From: Polytrichum commune
Lineage: Eukaryota > Streptophyta > Polytrichopsida > Polytrichales > Polytrichaceae
DNA: 64,000 bases
NCBI GenBank assembly: GCA_950295325.1
Contig: OX485804.1
Coordinates: 68,734,033 to 68,798,032 of the forward strand
Reading direction: 5' to 3'
Shown here: piece by piece, positions 47,225 to 58,260 of the stretch
How positions within the stretch are numbered: the stretch's first letter is position 1
Layout of the letters: each line of letters starts with the position of its first letter
Program-made: the position numbers and the translations under genes
Notes under the pieces: generated by a model
What the model saw: the letters and a program-made list of their open reading frames with translations, nothing else
What the model was told of the DNA's origin: nothing
The model's database searches: none

Positions 47225-49021
47225 ACTATTGTATGTTAACATTACAATGGGCCATAATAACATGTGTAAAAGGTGTAACTCGTAAAGGAGGGGAAAGGGG
47301 GGGGGGTGTACATGTGGAATACACAAAGGTGAAGAGGCCAACAAGATACACTTGTAAAGTGGTTAGTAATGTACAAGGATCTTGAATCTATATTCTAAAA
47401 TGAAGACACATGCAGGATGACCTCCAAGTCATGTTTTGAGGAAGAAGATATGTCAAACTTTCACCAATTTACAAATGAGTTTGAACCTTGTTTGAACTTG
47501 AGACATTGTGGCACCATAGTATATGCATTGGCTTGTGTGCCTACTTTTCACATTTAAGTAGCTCCTAAGGGGAGAAAGGCAGGAGAGTCAAAGTTTCAAT
47601 ACATGGAGAGGTTATAACAAACACTCTTCCTAAAGTGGTTAGCAATGTACGAGTATGCATTCCAAAATGAAAAGGCATGCGGGGGCATTCACGGTTGGGG
47701 TACTACTTTTGGGTGTCTAACGGAAAAAGGACTTTTTTGGATAACTTCACATGCTTGGTATGCTTGGATTTGTATTGTGAAGCATATTTTGGATCATACC
47801 TACCATTCATACTCCATATTGAGTACACCGACAAAGTTAATTTAGAAGGAATAGGGTCATCTAAGATATCATTTTGATTCCTTAAAGGACATTTAGGAGT
47901 GTTGTCTTAATTGTTCACCTTAGGATCAAGGAATGAAAAGGACAAGAATTAGTCGAAACGATCCCAATTTTTTCCCTCACAATCATCGTTCAAGTGTGTA
48001 CCAATAGAACCAAAAATGTATTCAATACCAATTGCCCAACTTTACATGTGGCACCAAACATGGCCAAAAATACATATGTACATGGCCACATGTAAAAGGA
48101 TCGTCTAGTATAAGAATTGGACAAAAAAATTATATGAATGGACACATGACGCTTATGCCAAGGTACCAAGATGCAAAACATGAAATAATTGAACACCAAT
48201 GCACACCTAAATAACAAAAAATGCCATTGATGTCGCCAAATTGTCAATTTTTATTTTGGATTCATGATGCTCTGGAAATCCCGTCACCTTCCCGCTGACG
48301 CTTATCCGAGAAGATCCCGGCCGTTAATTCTCCCCAATTTTTTGGTAATTAATAAAAATACCCTAAACATACCCAAATATTGCGAAGTCCTTAAGTCCTT
48401 TGTCCCAAAAGTAGTACCTCAATTTTGAATGGACCCATGCTCCATTATCTAAGATAGTGACCACTTCATGAAGGGTGTATGTGCTAGGCACCTTCTACGT
48501 TTGGGTTGATGCACTACATTACATAATGCAATGATACGTGTGCATCCCATGTGATACCATCCCCTAACACACTTATGTAAAGCCAACATTGCATATAATA
48601 TTTTCAAAGAATTTTTTGATGTGCATGAATTTGTCATTTTCTTTTGAAATTATGGTACCAAATTCCTTGGTGTAGCACTTCATTCTTAGCTCACAATTCC
48701 ACAAGGGTTTTATGGTTCTCAACAAATGTGATAACAACTTGTGGCAAAAGTCCTTGAGAAGATTACATCCCATGCTTTGCTAAACAACAAAGCAAGGTAA
48801 GTTATGCACAAGATATTTAGGTCTTATATGTCATCTCTTCTCAATCGGACACCTTTGTGAGTGGTATATGGTGAGGAATGGACACTATAAAGACATGTGT
48901 TATGATGAAATTGGATTATGTGCTCATAATGTAGACATCATTCTAGATCCAATAGTGAACACAGTTGAAAAGACCTATGTGATCACTTAAAAAGGATTTT
49001 CACTTGGACCTCTTATAACTT
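47225..49021. other. no gene seen
   Basis: Contains a short G run at 47301-47307 but no recognisable coding sequence or element ends. Confidence 0.45.
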
Positions 49022-49648
49022 TTGCATCTCAACTTCAATTCAGAAGCTTTCAATGACACTCTACATGATTCCCAATTGCTAACTATGGATGAAACAATTC
49101 CTGATCTAATCCAACAACCAAAAGTGTCTATGAAGCTGGAAGTGCACACAATAGGGCCACATACGTTAGCTACTTGCCTCTTCTGCATAAGCTTATCACT
49201 TTGTGGCTTCAATTCAACTTCAAAATCTGCAGTCAGAAGAACTCTGCAGTGCAAGACAAATTTTAATATCTTCCTTTTTGTCAAAGACTTGCGTCAAGTA
49301 CAACCTGGACCCCGTGACCAGATCCAAGAAATTCAACGAATTGCACTTTCTGATTTCACCAGCATGCCAGTACAAACCGACAAAATTGCTCATGCAAGGG
49401 ACACAAACAAATGGCATCGCAACAAAATGCATACTTCTCTTCGCCTTAGTGATTTTTTTAATCTTATTTCTTTCCAAATTTTCAAGGGAGGAGCATCGGC
49501 TACGATCATTGGAGTGGTGAAGCCGAATATGGATGATCGGACATTTTTATCCAAATTTGTACAATTTCATTCGAAAGTTGGAAATTCATCTTATTTTTAT
49601 GAAAATTTAGGGATTTTTTCTTACAATTATATCCATGAAAAAACATGA
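49022..49648 (+). CDS. 208-codon open frame, doubtful
   Basis: The longest otherwise unexplained frame in the window. The predicted protein has no recognisable domain, signal peptide or repeat, and its composition (many Phe, Ile, Ser, Asn) is what AT-rich non-coding DNA yields. The opposite strand is also open for 80-94 codons over part of it. An element with clean target duplications inserted about 100 bases downstream. I list it because its length is unusual here, not because I recognise it. Confidence 0.15.
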   Translation: MHLNFNSEAFNDTLHDSQLLTMDETIPDLIQQPKVSMKLEVHTIGPHTLATCLFCISLSLCGFNSTSKSAVRRTLQCKTNFNIFLFVKDLRQVQPGPRDQIQEIQRIALSDFTSMPVQTDKIAHARDTNKWHRNKMHTSLRLSDFFNLISFQIFKGGASATIIGVVKPNMDDRTFLSKFVQFHSKVGNSSYFYENLGIFSYNYIHEKT

Positions 49649-49742
49649 AAATTTTGTAGAGGTCGACATCAACTCAATTGCCGAGTGGATGGAAGGGGCA
49701 ATGTATACTAAGAGGACGACATCAACTCAACTTGATGAAATC

Positions 49743-50155
49743 TCGGGGAGTGCACTTAAAGTTAAGACTAGGAATCACGTGAGTGCGTACTTTTGACCCC
49801 CCTATGTATGTACTAAAAAATCATCTAAAATTTGTAAAAAAAATATGAAGTTGTTAAACACAATCTAAAGTTCTTGTTGTATAAATTTCAAAAAATAATC
49901 AATTGTAAATATTTTTAAATTGATTTTTGAAGCAAAAAACAACGTATTTTAGTTCAAACTTCTATCATTTTTTTTAATAAATTTTAAAAACTTTTCGTCC
50001 TGAAATTTATACCAAGTGATAGATATATACGTAATGATTTGGCACTTCAAAAGTCTTAATTTAAAAACTATTTTAAGGCCAAGTATTGTAGGGGGTATGC
50101 CATTAAAATGCACTCACGTGTATTCCTAATCTTAACTTTAAGTGCACTCCCCGGG
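49743..50155. mobile_element. 413-bp MITE with 8-9 bp target duplication
   Basis: GATGAAATC flanks both sides (49734-49742 and 50156-50164). The ends TCGGGGAGTGCACTTAAAGT and, inverted, CCGGGGAGTGCACTTAAAGT continue as inverted repeats for about 42 bases, through TAAGAYTAGGAAT and CACGTGAGTGC. An 8-9 bp duplication suggests hAT or Mutator mobilisation. The start CGGGG does not decide between them. No coding. Confidence 0.8.
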
Positions 50156-50164
50156 GATGAAATC

Positions 50165-51300
50165 CATGTGGTATATTTTAAGGGGGTGGTTCGCCGACTC
50201 AAACTCAAGATTGGGGCCAAAACTCATGAATCCTCTGTTCTTACCTCACAACTCAAGGCTTCCTTAAATTGTTTTATAGATTGCAAGGAAATAACTCAAG
50301 AACATGATTTTAGAATAATTGCCTTAAAACTCATGGTTTCGACTGTGCATGATTTATCACTTGAAATATGCAGTGCTTATACTCATCCAATTGTAATCTC
50401 TTAGCATCATTATTTTGATGAAAATTAGCATTTAGAATTTACATCGATTGAAATCATGTATGGACTTGAAATTTTAGGCACATCTAGGGACCCAATCCAC
50501 CTATGCTTAGTACCTAAATGCTTACCTAGTAAATGCTTGTTGTCTTCTGAAGTACCACCACTTTCCAAAGCAGCAACACATATCTTGAATTGCAATCTAC
50601 GTCTTCTCTCAAATTTGAATGGTGTTGCATGGGGGTTCTTGTTCAACACATCAACATGAAAGTTGAGATTCTCAAAGTAATGTCACTGAACACCAAGCCC
50701 GCACTATGGTGCATTGACATGTTGCCACCTTGAGAGAGGCTCAGTAAATTGCTTTGGTAGCCAATACTTTGTAATTTAGAGATCTCGATTTATCATCCAA
50801 TAGTTCTTTCTTTGTATCAAATCCTTAGCCAATCAAAACAAATCTCCAATGATTTAGTTATGTTTGAAATAAGGAAAGACTTTTGACCATCCATTCAAAT
50901 GTTGTTGAATTGTGTTCAACAACTCGGGGACTTGGAGCAAAATAGTACAAGTTTGATTTGGTGGAGATTTAAAAAAGAAGAAAGAGATCCCATTCACATT
51001 GCCGGGTCTAAAATACACTGAAGTTTATTTTAGTTTATGGTGGAGATCGATGACAATGCTTTTTATTCTAATCATGGGAATGGAGACAAATACTAACCTT
51101 TTAGAACTTCTCATTATGTCAACTCCGAACAAGATTTATAATTCATTATTCATGAGAGACCTTTGATATGACATGGACCTCCCAAGTCTGTAGGGGTTAA
51201 GCATCAAGACTCTCGTGTGGTAACTGAAGCTAGTATTAACCACCAAACTAAACCTCTAGTTTGCTTTCCCATGTGATGAGCTTCATGCTAGTGCTACCAC
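50165..51300. other. no gene seen
   Basis: Chance frames up to about 98 codons without motifs. Stops are present in all frames just upstream of the LINE fragment. Confidence 0.45.
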
Positions 51301-51306
51301 CTGTGT

Positions 51307-52443
51307 ACCAATCATACCCAAATCAAACACCCCACGAGTCATAACAATCAGCCAGACAAAATAATCTTGGAAAATATGGTCAAAATGTTAATATCCCGCA
51401 CACAGCCCACCACACTACATAAAATAAAAGCTCACGCAAACATAGAAGGAAACGACCTAGCAGATGCACTAGCCAAACAGGGACGTGAATTGGACCACAT
51501 AGACGTTGCTGCCCCATACGAACATGCACATCCTACACCATACTACCTCCAAAAAGATTGGTGGCACTCCGTGCAAGAAACTTAGTACCTTAGTAAACAC
51601 ATCCACAAACATGACAATGAACATAACTTGACAATTATAGCAAATCAAACACACCAACTATATAAGTGGCTTGAAAATGATGACATTGATAAAATATTAT
51701 CAAACGACTTTTGGACAAACCCCGCCGTCACAGACAAACAAAAAATATGCTTAATAAAATTCCGTACTGGACAATATTTGGGATACGCTCGAAAACAACT
51801 CTTCTTTGGCAGAGAAGCCTACCCATCGAGAACATGCCCTATCTACAACTCAACAGATTCGGACACATGGCTACACGTACTACTTAAATGTAAACAACAA
51901 CACATCCATGCACTAATAACAAAGAGACACAACAAAGTTGTATGGGAAATACGCAAACTCATCCTATCAACTAAAATCACAAGGCATTATACGTTAATGA
52001 ATGCAGGAACACATCATGAAATACCCCAAGAAAATACAATCCCAACATGGTTACTCCCATGCACATGTGACACTCAAAGATGCCAGTGTAACGCTAGGCT
52101 CAAACCCGACTTATTGTGTATTATTGGCCACCCATATAATGATCCCCCACCCAAAACCCCTACACATGATATCACCATACAATTCATAGAATTTACATAT
52201 TGTAATGATAGATTTGCCGCCGAAACCCTTGTTAGAAAAATAATGAAGTACGAACCACTCATCGACAACATCATAGCAAAGGGCTGGAATGTAGCCCCAC
52301 TCATAGTACTAGTTGCAGGAGCAAGAGGCACTACACATATCCCCTCAATGAAAAAATTAGAAACAACGCTCAAACTCCCTATCACAAAAATCAAAGACAC
52401 ATTTAAACAACTCAACATAACTGCCACACAATATGCACACTAG
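51307..52443 (+). pseudogene. LINE ORF2 3' part: RNase H plus R2-type restriction-like endonuclease
   Basis: One frame runs from about 51307 to 52443 with a single TAG at 51583-51585. The first part is the end of an RNase H domain (TLHKIKAHANIEGNDLADAL, with His and the last catalytic Asp). The second, an open stretch of 271 codons from 51628, has the ordered motifs of the restriction-like endonuclease of R2-type LINEs. A CCHC knuckle with its second Cys changed to Tyr (C70..Y73..H83..C88) is followed by RHN (100-102), KPD (159-161), D181 and E188 (DITIQFIEFT). Such a nuclease would nick target DNA for target-primed reverse transcription. The RNase H then endonuclease order is known in RandI/Dualen-like elements. 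Reverse transcriptase and everything upstream are missing (5' truncation, typical of LINEs). The coding strand is strikingly poor in G. Confidence 0.75.
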
Positions 52444-52742
52444 AGAACCGACAAACTATTGATGACCTTCAAAACCCTCCATGAATAAATTATCACCCGT
52501 CCCACTACAACCCTTTCCTATCATTAAATTAACCCAAACAGGGCCCACATATGCCAACTGGCTATCGGAATTGACTTTTGGTTACTAAAAATAATGTCTA
52601 TGTCCTGCAAAGGGCGAAGTAGTTTTACATCCGAAGCCATTGCCGTAAGGCATGGCCTAGGATGTTCTATGAACAGACACTTTATTCACTCCGGCCTCTA
52701 CGGAGACCGGAGTTCTTCTTCTTCTTCTGTACCAATCAAGTA
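52444..52742 (+). mobile_element. probable LINE 3' untranslated region and tail
   Basis: Follows the LINE stop codon with no frame of its own. It contains CTCCGGCCTCTACGGAGACC(GG), a small stem, and a short TTC-repeat at about 52707-52725. A TTC-type tail could mark the 3' end of the insertion. I could not find the matching 5' target duplication. Confidence 0.4.
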
Positions 52743-52744
52743 TA

Positions 52745-53130
52745 AGGTAGGGGTGGCAATTTCCATCCAAATTTCAGATGTGCCTAGTTGGGATGCTGAA
52801 ACTATTTTTTTATAAATTTTTAACGCTCCGCAAAGCTGGTGCAAGAGCAACTATGAAAAAATCAAAATTTTCCAACATGTCTATGATTTCCTACAAATTT
52901 TTAAAGGAAACCTTGTAGAGTGACCAACACTCGCACATAGGGTACATGGTATATCCACAGGCTAGATTTCTAAAACCGACCGCTGGCAGCCAATGAAATG
53001 TTGGCAGCGCTGTGAACAGTAAAAGCACCTTGATAGGTGCTTTTGTAAACCCAGGTAAAAGCACCTAGATAGGTGCTTCCGACCCTAGGGGTCGACTTTA
53101 GGACCCGCACGGAAATTGCCACCCCTACCT
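52745..53130. mobile_element. 386-bp MITE with AGGTAGGGGTGGCAATTTCC ends
   Basis: Terminal inverted repeats AGGTAGGGGTGGCAATTTCC are perfect over 20 bases, flanked by TA at 52743-52744 and 53131-53132. Inside (about 53024-53080) is a doubled stem built on AAGCACCT..AGGTGCTT. Non-coding, with an incidental minus-strand frame. TA duplication suggests Tc1/mariner mobilisation. Confidence 0.85.
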
Positions 53131-53132
53131 TA

Positions 53133-53450
53133 GTCATTGGCAGGGGTTTATGAGTACTCTTGGCACCTAAGTAAGGTAGAAGAAGGTACTTAATTAGCAA
53201 TGTTATCCGATGAATGAGCACTAAGGTATGTGGTACACTATATTAAACACTTCGGGACTTTCGGGAGTCCCAAATGTGAAAATGTTTATATTGTGCATAT
53301 GGGAACAAATTTATTACACACATGAACATATTACGGGCTTGTGGGAACGTTGGAACATTGAAGTCGGAATACATGAAACATGGGAACAACCTATGGGAAC
53401 GTTGGAACGTGATAATTTGTAAATATGAGAGCAGGGAATTGTGGGAATTG
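53133..53450. other. no gene seen; GGGAACGTTGGAAC short repeats
   Basis: GTGGGAACGTTGGAAC-like phrases recur at 53341-53356 and 53395-53410. No coding. Confidence 0.4.
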
Positions 53451-53804
53451 TATGGACTATTGGTTTGTTATTCGTGTTCTCCAACTTCTAGCTATTAGAT
53501 TTACACAACAAATCTTGTGTTGCATTAGCAAATCTCATAATGAAACATTTGCAAATACCATGCCTCCCTTGATTTACTTATGGTTATTAAAAGTGCATGT
53601 TTGTTGATTTCTTAATGGGATGCATAGATCCTCCCAATTGTGTTCATTATTGAGTGTAGAATAGTTATTCATATTTGAAGACATAGTCCAATCTCTTTTA
53701 AACATGTGTCTTTATGTTGTCTGCTCTTTAATCCTCACCAAACCATACACCAATCAAATATAGGGATCCGATTAAGAAAGTGAGCCACTTAAGATCCATA
53801 TACC
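53451..53804. mobile_element. MITE family M1, copy 3
   Basis: Aligns with 41493-41867 and 44314-44694 through TTATTCGTGTTCTCCAACTT, GCATTAGCAAATCT, GTGCATGTTTGTTGATT, CCTCCCAATTGTGTTCA and CATATACC before TTA. The left terminus is degraded. Confidence 0.8.
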
Positions 53805-53807
53805 TTA

Positions 53808-54176
53808 ATAATCTATGTCAACCCTTTAAGGTTAAAGTTATTCTTCTTCTTTCTTTCTTTATTATAGTTGAACCAAAAATCACCTATGCATACATCTTAC
53901 AACATATAAAGCTTCACTCTTTTCATGTGGCCATATTCGATGGTTGTTAACAAATGGACACTTTACACATTACCATTATTTAACCAATGATCTGTGCTCA
54001 TTTATCTCTCATTCCAAACATCCACACTAAAGATCAACTTGCCCATGGCAATCACCTAAACTCTAAAACACTATCAAAATCTATAAGTATGTTTTATTTT
54101 TAATTCTTGATTCTACCTTTTAAAGACAAAGAACCACTAGCAATTCGACATCACATCCTTGTAGAGAGGAATTGAG
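53808..54176. other. no gene seen
   Basis: Non-coding AT-rich sequence with a TTCTTTC tract at 53837-53859. Confidence 0.4.
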
Positions 54177-54305
54177 TCTTTGGGTGGGCTCCAAAATATT
54201 GATGTCAAATTGATGATAACATCCAAATGGTCAATCGAACTCCAAGATTGGTTTGCATATGAGTTGATGGTCACACAATATTACCACTTGGAGCCCACCC
54301 AAAGA
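54177..54305. mobile_element. 129-bp foldback with GGGTGGGCTCC ends
   Basis: TCTTTGGGTGGGCTCCAA (54177-54194) and its exact inverted copy (54288-54305) bound the element, with a little further inverted similarity (AATATTG). No unambiguous target duplication. Confidence 0.65.
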
Positions 54306-55207
54306 GCAAAAGTGGCACCCATGCGATATTCTCCGGTTAGTGACAAACACACCCTTTTTAGGTTGTTAAAAATAAAAATAAAAATAAAGGTTGGTGGCTT
54401 TGACACATAAGTGAATGTGAGCCCATTCTCCATATATTGATCGTGGCTCACCCGTAATTTTCACGTCACCATTACTACACGGATGTTCTTTTCTCTTTTC
54501 TCTTTCTCTCTTTCATTCTCAACCTACACACTAAAAGATTGACGTGTCAAAGGTGATGATCACCTTCTTGCAAGTCTTGCATGTCCATTCTATCTTGAAA
54601 GTCTTTCATCCTGTCTTGAAGATGAAGCAATTGCAAGTAGTTAAGCAACGCCAATGTGGACTGGGCCTAAGCTACTCTATAGTCAACTCATGTGTTCAAG
54701 TACTTCATGGCCCTCAATCTTGCCACGAGGGATTTGTTGCATTCAAGTGCATCTCTTATCCATCCATGCTAAAACACTTTGACCCCTTACATGTTTGTGG
54801 TTGATTCATCTCAAATGTGTACAAATATACTCATTCAGAGTTTTTGTGCATTTGAAGTTTTTGAAGTTGATTTCAACACGTCAAATCAATTAAACAAAGT
54901 AATCACTGAACTACATACTATTTTAGAGTTTGTTGGATGAAAGAGAGGTATGCTCGTATGTGACAATTCACTCTCGCCCTCCATCTTTGTGAATTACAGA
55001 CAACACACATCACCAGTTAGGTTTTTCCCGCAACTTTTGTATAGGTCTAATGACAAAAAAAAAATGCAAGCCATGAGCAATGCATTTGAACTGCTTTCAC
55101 CATGGCATGAGTGCAATGGTCAAGAAAAGAAAAGAAAAATGGCATCAATTGCATGAGTGCAAATGTGAATAAGTGCATGTTCACCTTAGATTGTTCGAGG
55201 TTGGTAC
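54306..55207. other. no gene seen
   Basis: Short (AAAAT)n run at 54368-54388 and a CTCTTTTCTCTTTC tract at 54488-54515; no coding signal recognised. Confidence 0.45.
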
Positions 55208-55239
<32 letters not shown>

Positions 55240-55240
55240 G
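55208..55240. repeat. (CTAT)n microsatellite
   Basis: About eight tetranucleotide units in a row. The Tyr-Leu-Ser-Ile frame across it is an artefact. Confidence 0.95.
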
Positions 55241-55323
55241 TGCATGTCTATTTGATGCTAATTATGATATATTTAAAGAAATTAGTTGCTTAAAATAAAA
55301 AACTATTAGAATAAATTTAGTTC

Positions 55324-55412
55324 ATAACATTACTGCTTTCCAAGCATCTGATTGTTATTTTCCAAGGGTCCACTGAACAAACACTGGATGTTGAGTAATG
55401 TTATGTTTGTTG
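55324..55412. mobile_element. short MITE with ATAACATTACT ends
   Basis: Left CATAACATTACT, right AGTAATGTTATG, about 90 bp, same family as 33471-33623 and 46431-46583. A further left end (ATAACATTACTC) occurs alone at 55448-55459. Confidence 0.6.
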
Positions 55413-55459
55413 TGACCACCCATTATGATTTTAATAAGTAATTGTCTATATAACATTAC

Positions 55460-56595
55460 TCAGTTGATGAGGTGTGTTCATTTGAGAATAATGGGTTTGG
55501 GTGAGGCTTGCCACTCGTCCCGGTGTCTATGTCCGGTTGCCCAACAAGTCACCCGATGTGTTGCCTAGTTTCCCGCCTACCCAATTCCCAACAAGTCACC
55601 CGATGTGTTTGGGAGGTAGGTCGGAGAAAAATATAATGCAATCCCAACAAATATAATAATGCAAAATAGCTTGGTGGGTGCTTTCTGGTAGTAACTCGGT
55701 AAGTGCTTTCTTTCAAGGTTGAAGTTGGATTTGGTCATGGTGGTTCTCTCTCTCATTTGGGGTCTTCCCAACGTGGTTTTCTCTCTCTCTCAAAGCCACT
55801 TCACACACGAGCCATGACCATGAAATGGTGAAGGCCCTTAACTATCATCCAAAGGCCGTACCATGGGTGTTGGGAATAACCATTTTGTGTAGTGACGGGC
55901 CCTCAAACATAGTGTGAAGTGAGAATGGACCATGTTCAGGGACCATTGCATATTTTATTGGTGGGAAAAGAGGGGCAACCCTACCTCACTAGTTACATAT
56001 CTTCATTTTAAAAAAAAAATTAACTCTCTTTTTGAGTTTTACATTGGTGAGAGAGGAAATGAGAGTATGATGGATCATCTTGAGACAAGAGGGAAGATTC
56101 TTCTTGCATTGGCTTTATATTGATGTTTGCACATGATTTTGCAACATGTGCTTGATATGCAAGCATTGACACTCAATGGAGAACAGGAAAATACCCTAAT
56201 TTTGAGCATTTGCTTTGAGAGTATGAAGATAAGCAATTGTAGTATATGGGTGGTGTTTCTGACACAAATTCCGACAAACCATGCATGTGACAATCTTCAA
56301 TTTACATTTTTCCCCTCTCTTTAGACAGTTGCAATCCTGCAAAACTCTTGGAGTATCATGGATGCTTACTTGTGAAGGGTAATAAGGAGCAGGTTCTACA
56401 GGAATTCTTGACTTCACAAATCACAAATGCAATGTGAAAGACCTCGAATGATCTGCACCAGCTTCACTAAACAAACAAGCCTTTAATACTTTACCAAATC
56501 GGGAAAATTAGGAACTTTATTATTTGAATGTATCCTTGTAAGGTAGAACCTGGTCACGGGTCTGTGTTGTAACCTGAAGCATGTGGAGAAGCTCA
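55460..56595. other. no gene seen; small duplication
   Basis: CCCAACAAGTCACCCGATGT occurs twice (55538-55557 and 55586-55605). 55796-55813 resembles the end of the MITE at 27532. No coding sequence recognised. Confidence 0.45.
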
Positions 56596-56603
56596 GTGTC
56601 TAT

Positions 56604-57713
56604 CAGGGCATAAAATTGACACCCTGGGGGGTGTATTTTGCTTCCTAGAGTGTCCTAGGACACCCAAATCTCAAACAGGGTGTCCCCGAGGACACCCAAA
56701 AATCCTACAAGGGTGTCCTTTTTACACCCAAAAAAAATTCAGGGTGTCCCCTGTACTTGTAGGGCCTATCAGCAGATACCAAATTTGTGGCACAATTTTT
56801 GGACATTTCTAGAGGTGGTGAGATCCATTTTCAAGACTCTACAGGAGTGGTGCATTCACATATATTGCATTATGCACCATTGCCTCATGCAATTGAGTTT
56901 GGTGGTGATGGTACCCTCCATGGGTGCAAGGTGATTGCACAGGCCTATGTGGTTAAGGTGATAGAATCATTGCAGCAACGATTTCCTGATTTGAAGCTCT
57001 TCAATGCAGCTAAGCTATTTAGCCCTGTCTGTTTTTCAACAGACTTGACACTTCTTCATCGAAATGCTCGTTTATGGCTTCAGAGTTTCATTGACCACTT
57101 ATGCACTAATGGAGGGAATCTTTTTGATGAGCGTGGTTTAAAATCAGAGCTTCGAGGTTTTTTGGATACACTTCATATTTCATGTGGTGGTCTTAAAATG
57201 CACCAAGCTTGGATGGTTTATTCTTCCAATTTGGACTATGTTGGAAGATATCCTCATATGACAAAGTTGTGGCAAGTTGTTCTTGTAATTCCTGCTAGTA
57301 CAACTTCTTGTGAGAGAGGATTTTCTACTCAAAATCATATTAAATCTACTTTACGGTGTAGTTTGGTATTAGAGACTTTGGAAGCACAAATGAGAGTTGC
57401 AATGGCAAAAATCCCCATAGAGGCCATTGACTTTGAACAAGTATGGGTAAAGTGGTGTGCTATGAAAGGCCGCCGCTTGTAGGTTTGATTTGCATTGCAA
57501 GTTATGATATGTAGTGATTTTTTTGATTTTTAATTGAGATTTTGAAATGATATTATATATTTTTCAAAATTGTACCTATTTTGACCAAAAAAAAATTTTT
57601 AAGAGAAATTTATGAGGACACCCAAAAATTGGAGCAAGGTGTCCTTGGGACACCCAAAATTTGGGACAGGGTGTCCCCTGGAAATTTGGCTAGGGTGTCA
57701 AATTTATGGCGTG
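56604..57713 (+). mobile_element. hAT element with complete ends, internally deleted
   Basis: GTGTCTAT is duplicated exactly on both sides (56596-56603 and 57714-57721), the 8-bp signature of hAT. The ends CAGGGCATAAAATTGACACC and, inverted, CACGCCATAAATTTGACACC match at 19 of the first 22 positions, and CAGGG is a classic hAT start. Each end carries a cluster of GGGTGTCC/GGACACCC motifs in both orientations (56617-56760 and 57613-57700), presumably transposase binding sites. Total length is 1110 bp, too short for a full transposase of 600 or more residues, so the copy is internally deleted. Confidence 0.92.
56787..57482 (+). pseudogene. C-terminal part of a hAT transposase
   Basis: A clean 231-codon frame inside the hAT element. 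It holds roughly the last third of the protein, ending in the dimerisation/catalytic-Glu region (LVIPASTTSCERGFSTQNHI), then MRVAMAKIP and a short basic tail. The N-terminal zinc finger and both catalytic Asp motifs seen in this family (compare 1264-1690) are absent. The frame has no stops, which suggests recent deletion from an intact parent or retained function of the dimerisation part. It probably cannot transpose by itself but could be mobilised in trans. Confidence 0.85.
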
Positions 57714-57721
57714 GTGTCTAT

Positions 57722-58051
57722 GTTTTCATGTGGACCTTGAATTAACAGGCTGAAGCAGAATGTGCAAGAATCCAGAACAATTGTTATTGACTGTAGGGTA
57801 CCCAACCCTAGTTAAGGTGGTATGTGCGGGACTTATGTAAGGACTGCTCTTGCATATGTATACCTCTCATTACTGCAATTTCTTCCTTGAAAGCATGCGT
57901 TTTGGTGCAAGGCTTGAGGTTCTGGCTAAAATTCGCTTTGTTTGTTATGACGAGGAGGGCTTCAAGAGGGTGGGTTGTACAAAGATATAGTAGATACAAG
58001 GAACTGAAGGACTTGATTTCTGCAATAGCATCAGTTGAGGGTTGTCTCCAA
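57722..58051. other. no gene seen
   Basis: Open frames on both strands (57808-58150) of about 100 codons overlap each other and the next MITE; no motif. Confidence 0.4.
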
Positions 58052-58260
58052 GGTGTGTGGGTGTTATTTGGTGTGTTTGTCATGTTCTCCAACTTCTATC
58101 GATTAGATTTATACAACAAAACTCATGTTGTATTAGGAAATCCACAATGAAGCATAAACAAAAACCGGATTCAAAATCACACCTTCCTAGATTTAGTTAT
58201 GGTTATTGAAAGTGCATGTTTGCTAATTCTTTTAACATGGCTTAGTCCACCCAAAGCCTG
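58052..58260. mobile_element. MITE family M1, copy 4, truncated
   Basis: Starts GGTGTGTGGGTGTTATTTGG and follows the family consensus through TGTTCTCCAACTTCTATCGA and AAAGTGCATGTTTG, then loses similarity near 58260. The right end is absent. Confidence 0.7.

Noticed and set aside
52970-53221. Minus-strand frame of 83 codons
   Set aside because: Falls in the MITE at 52745-53130 and its repeated stem. No motif.
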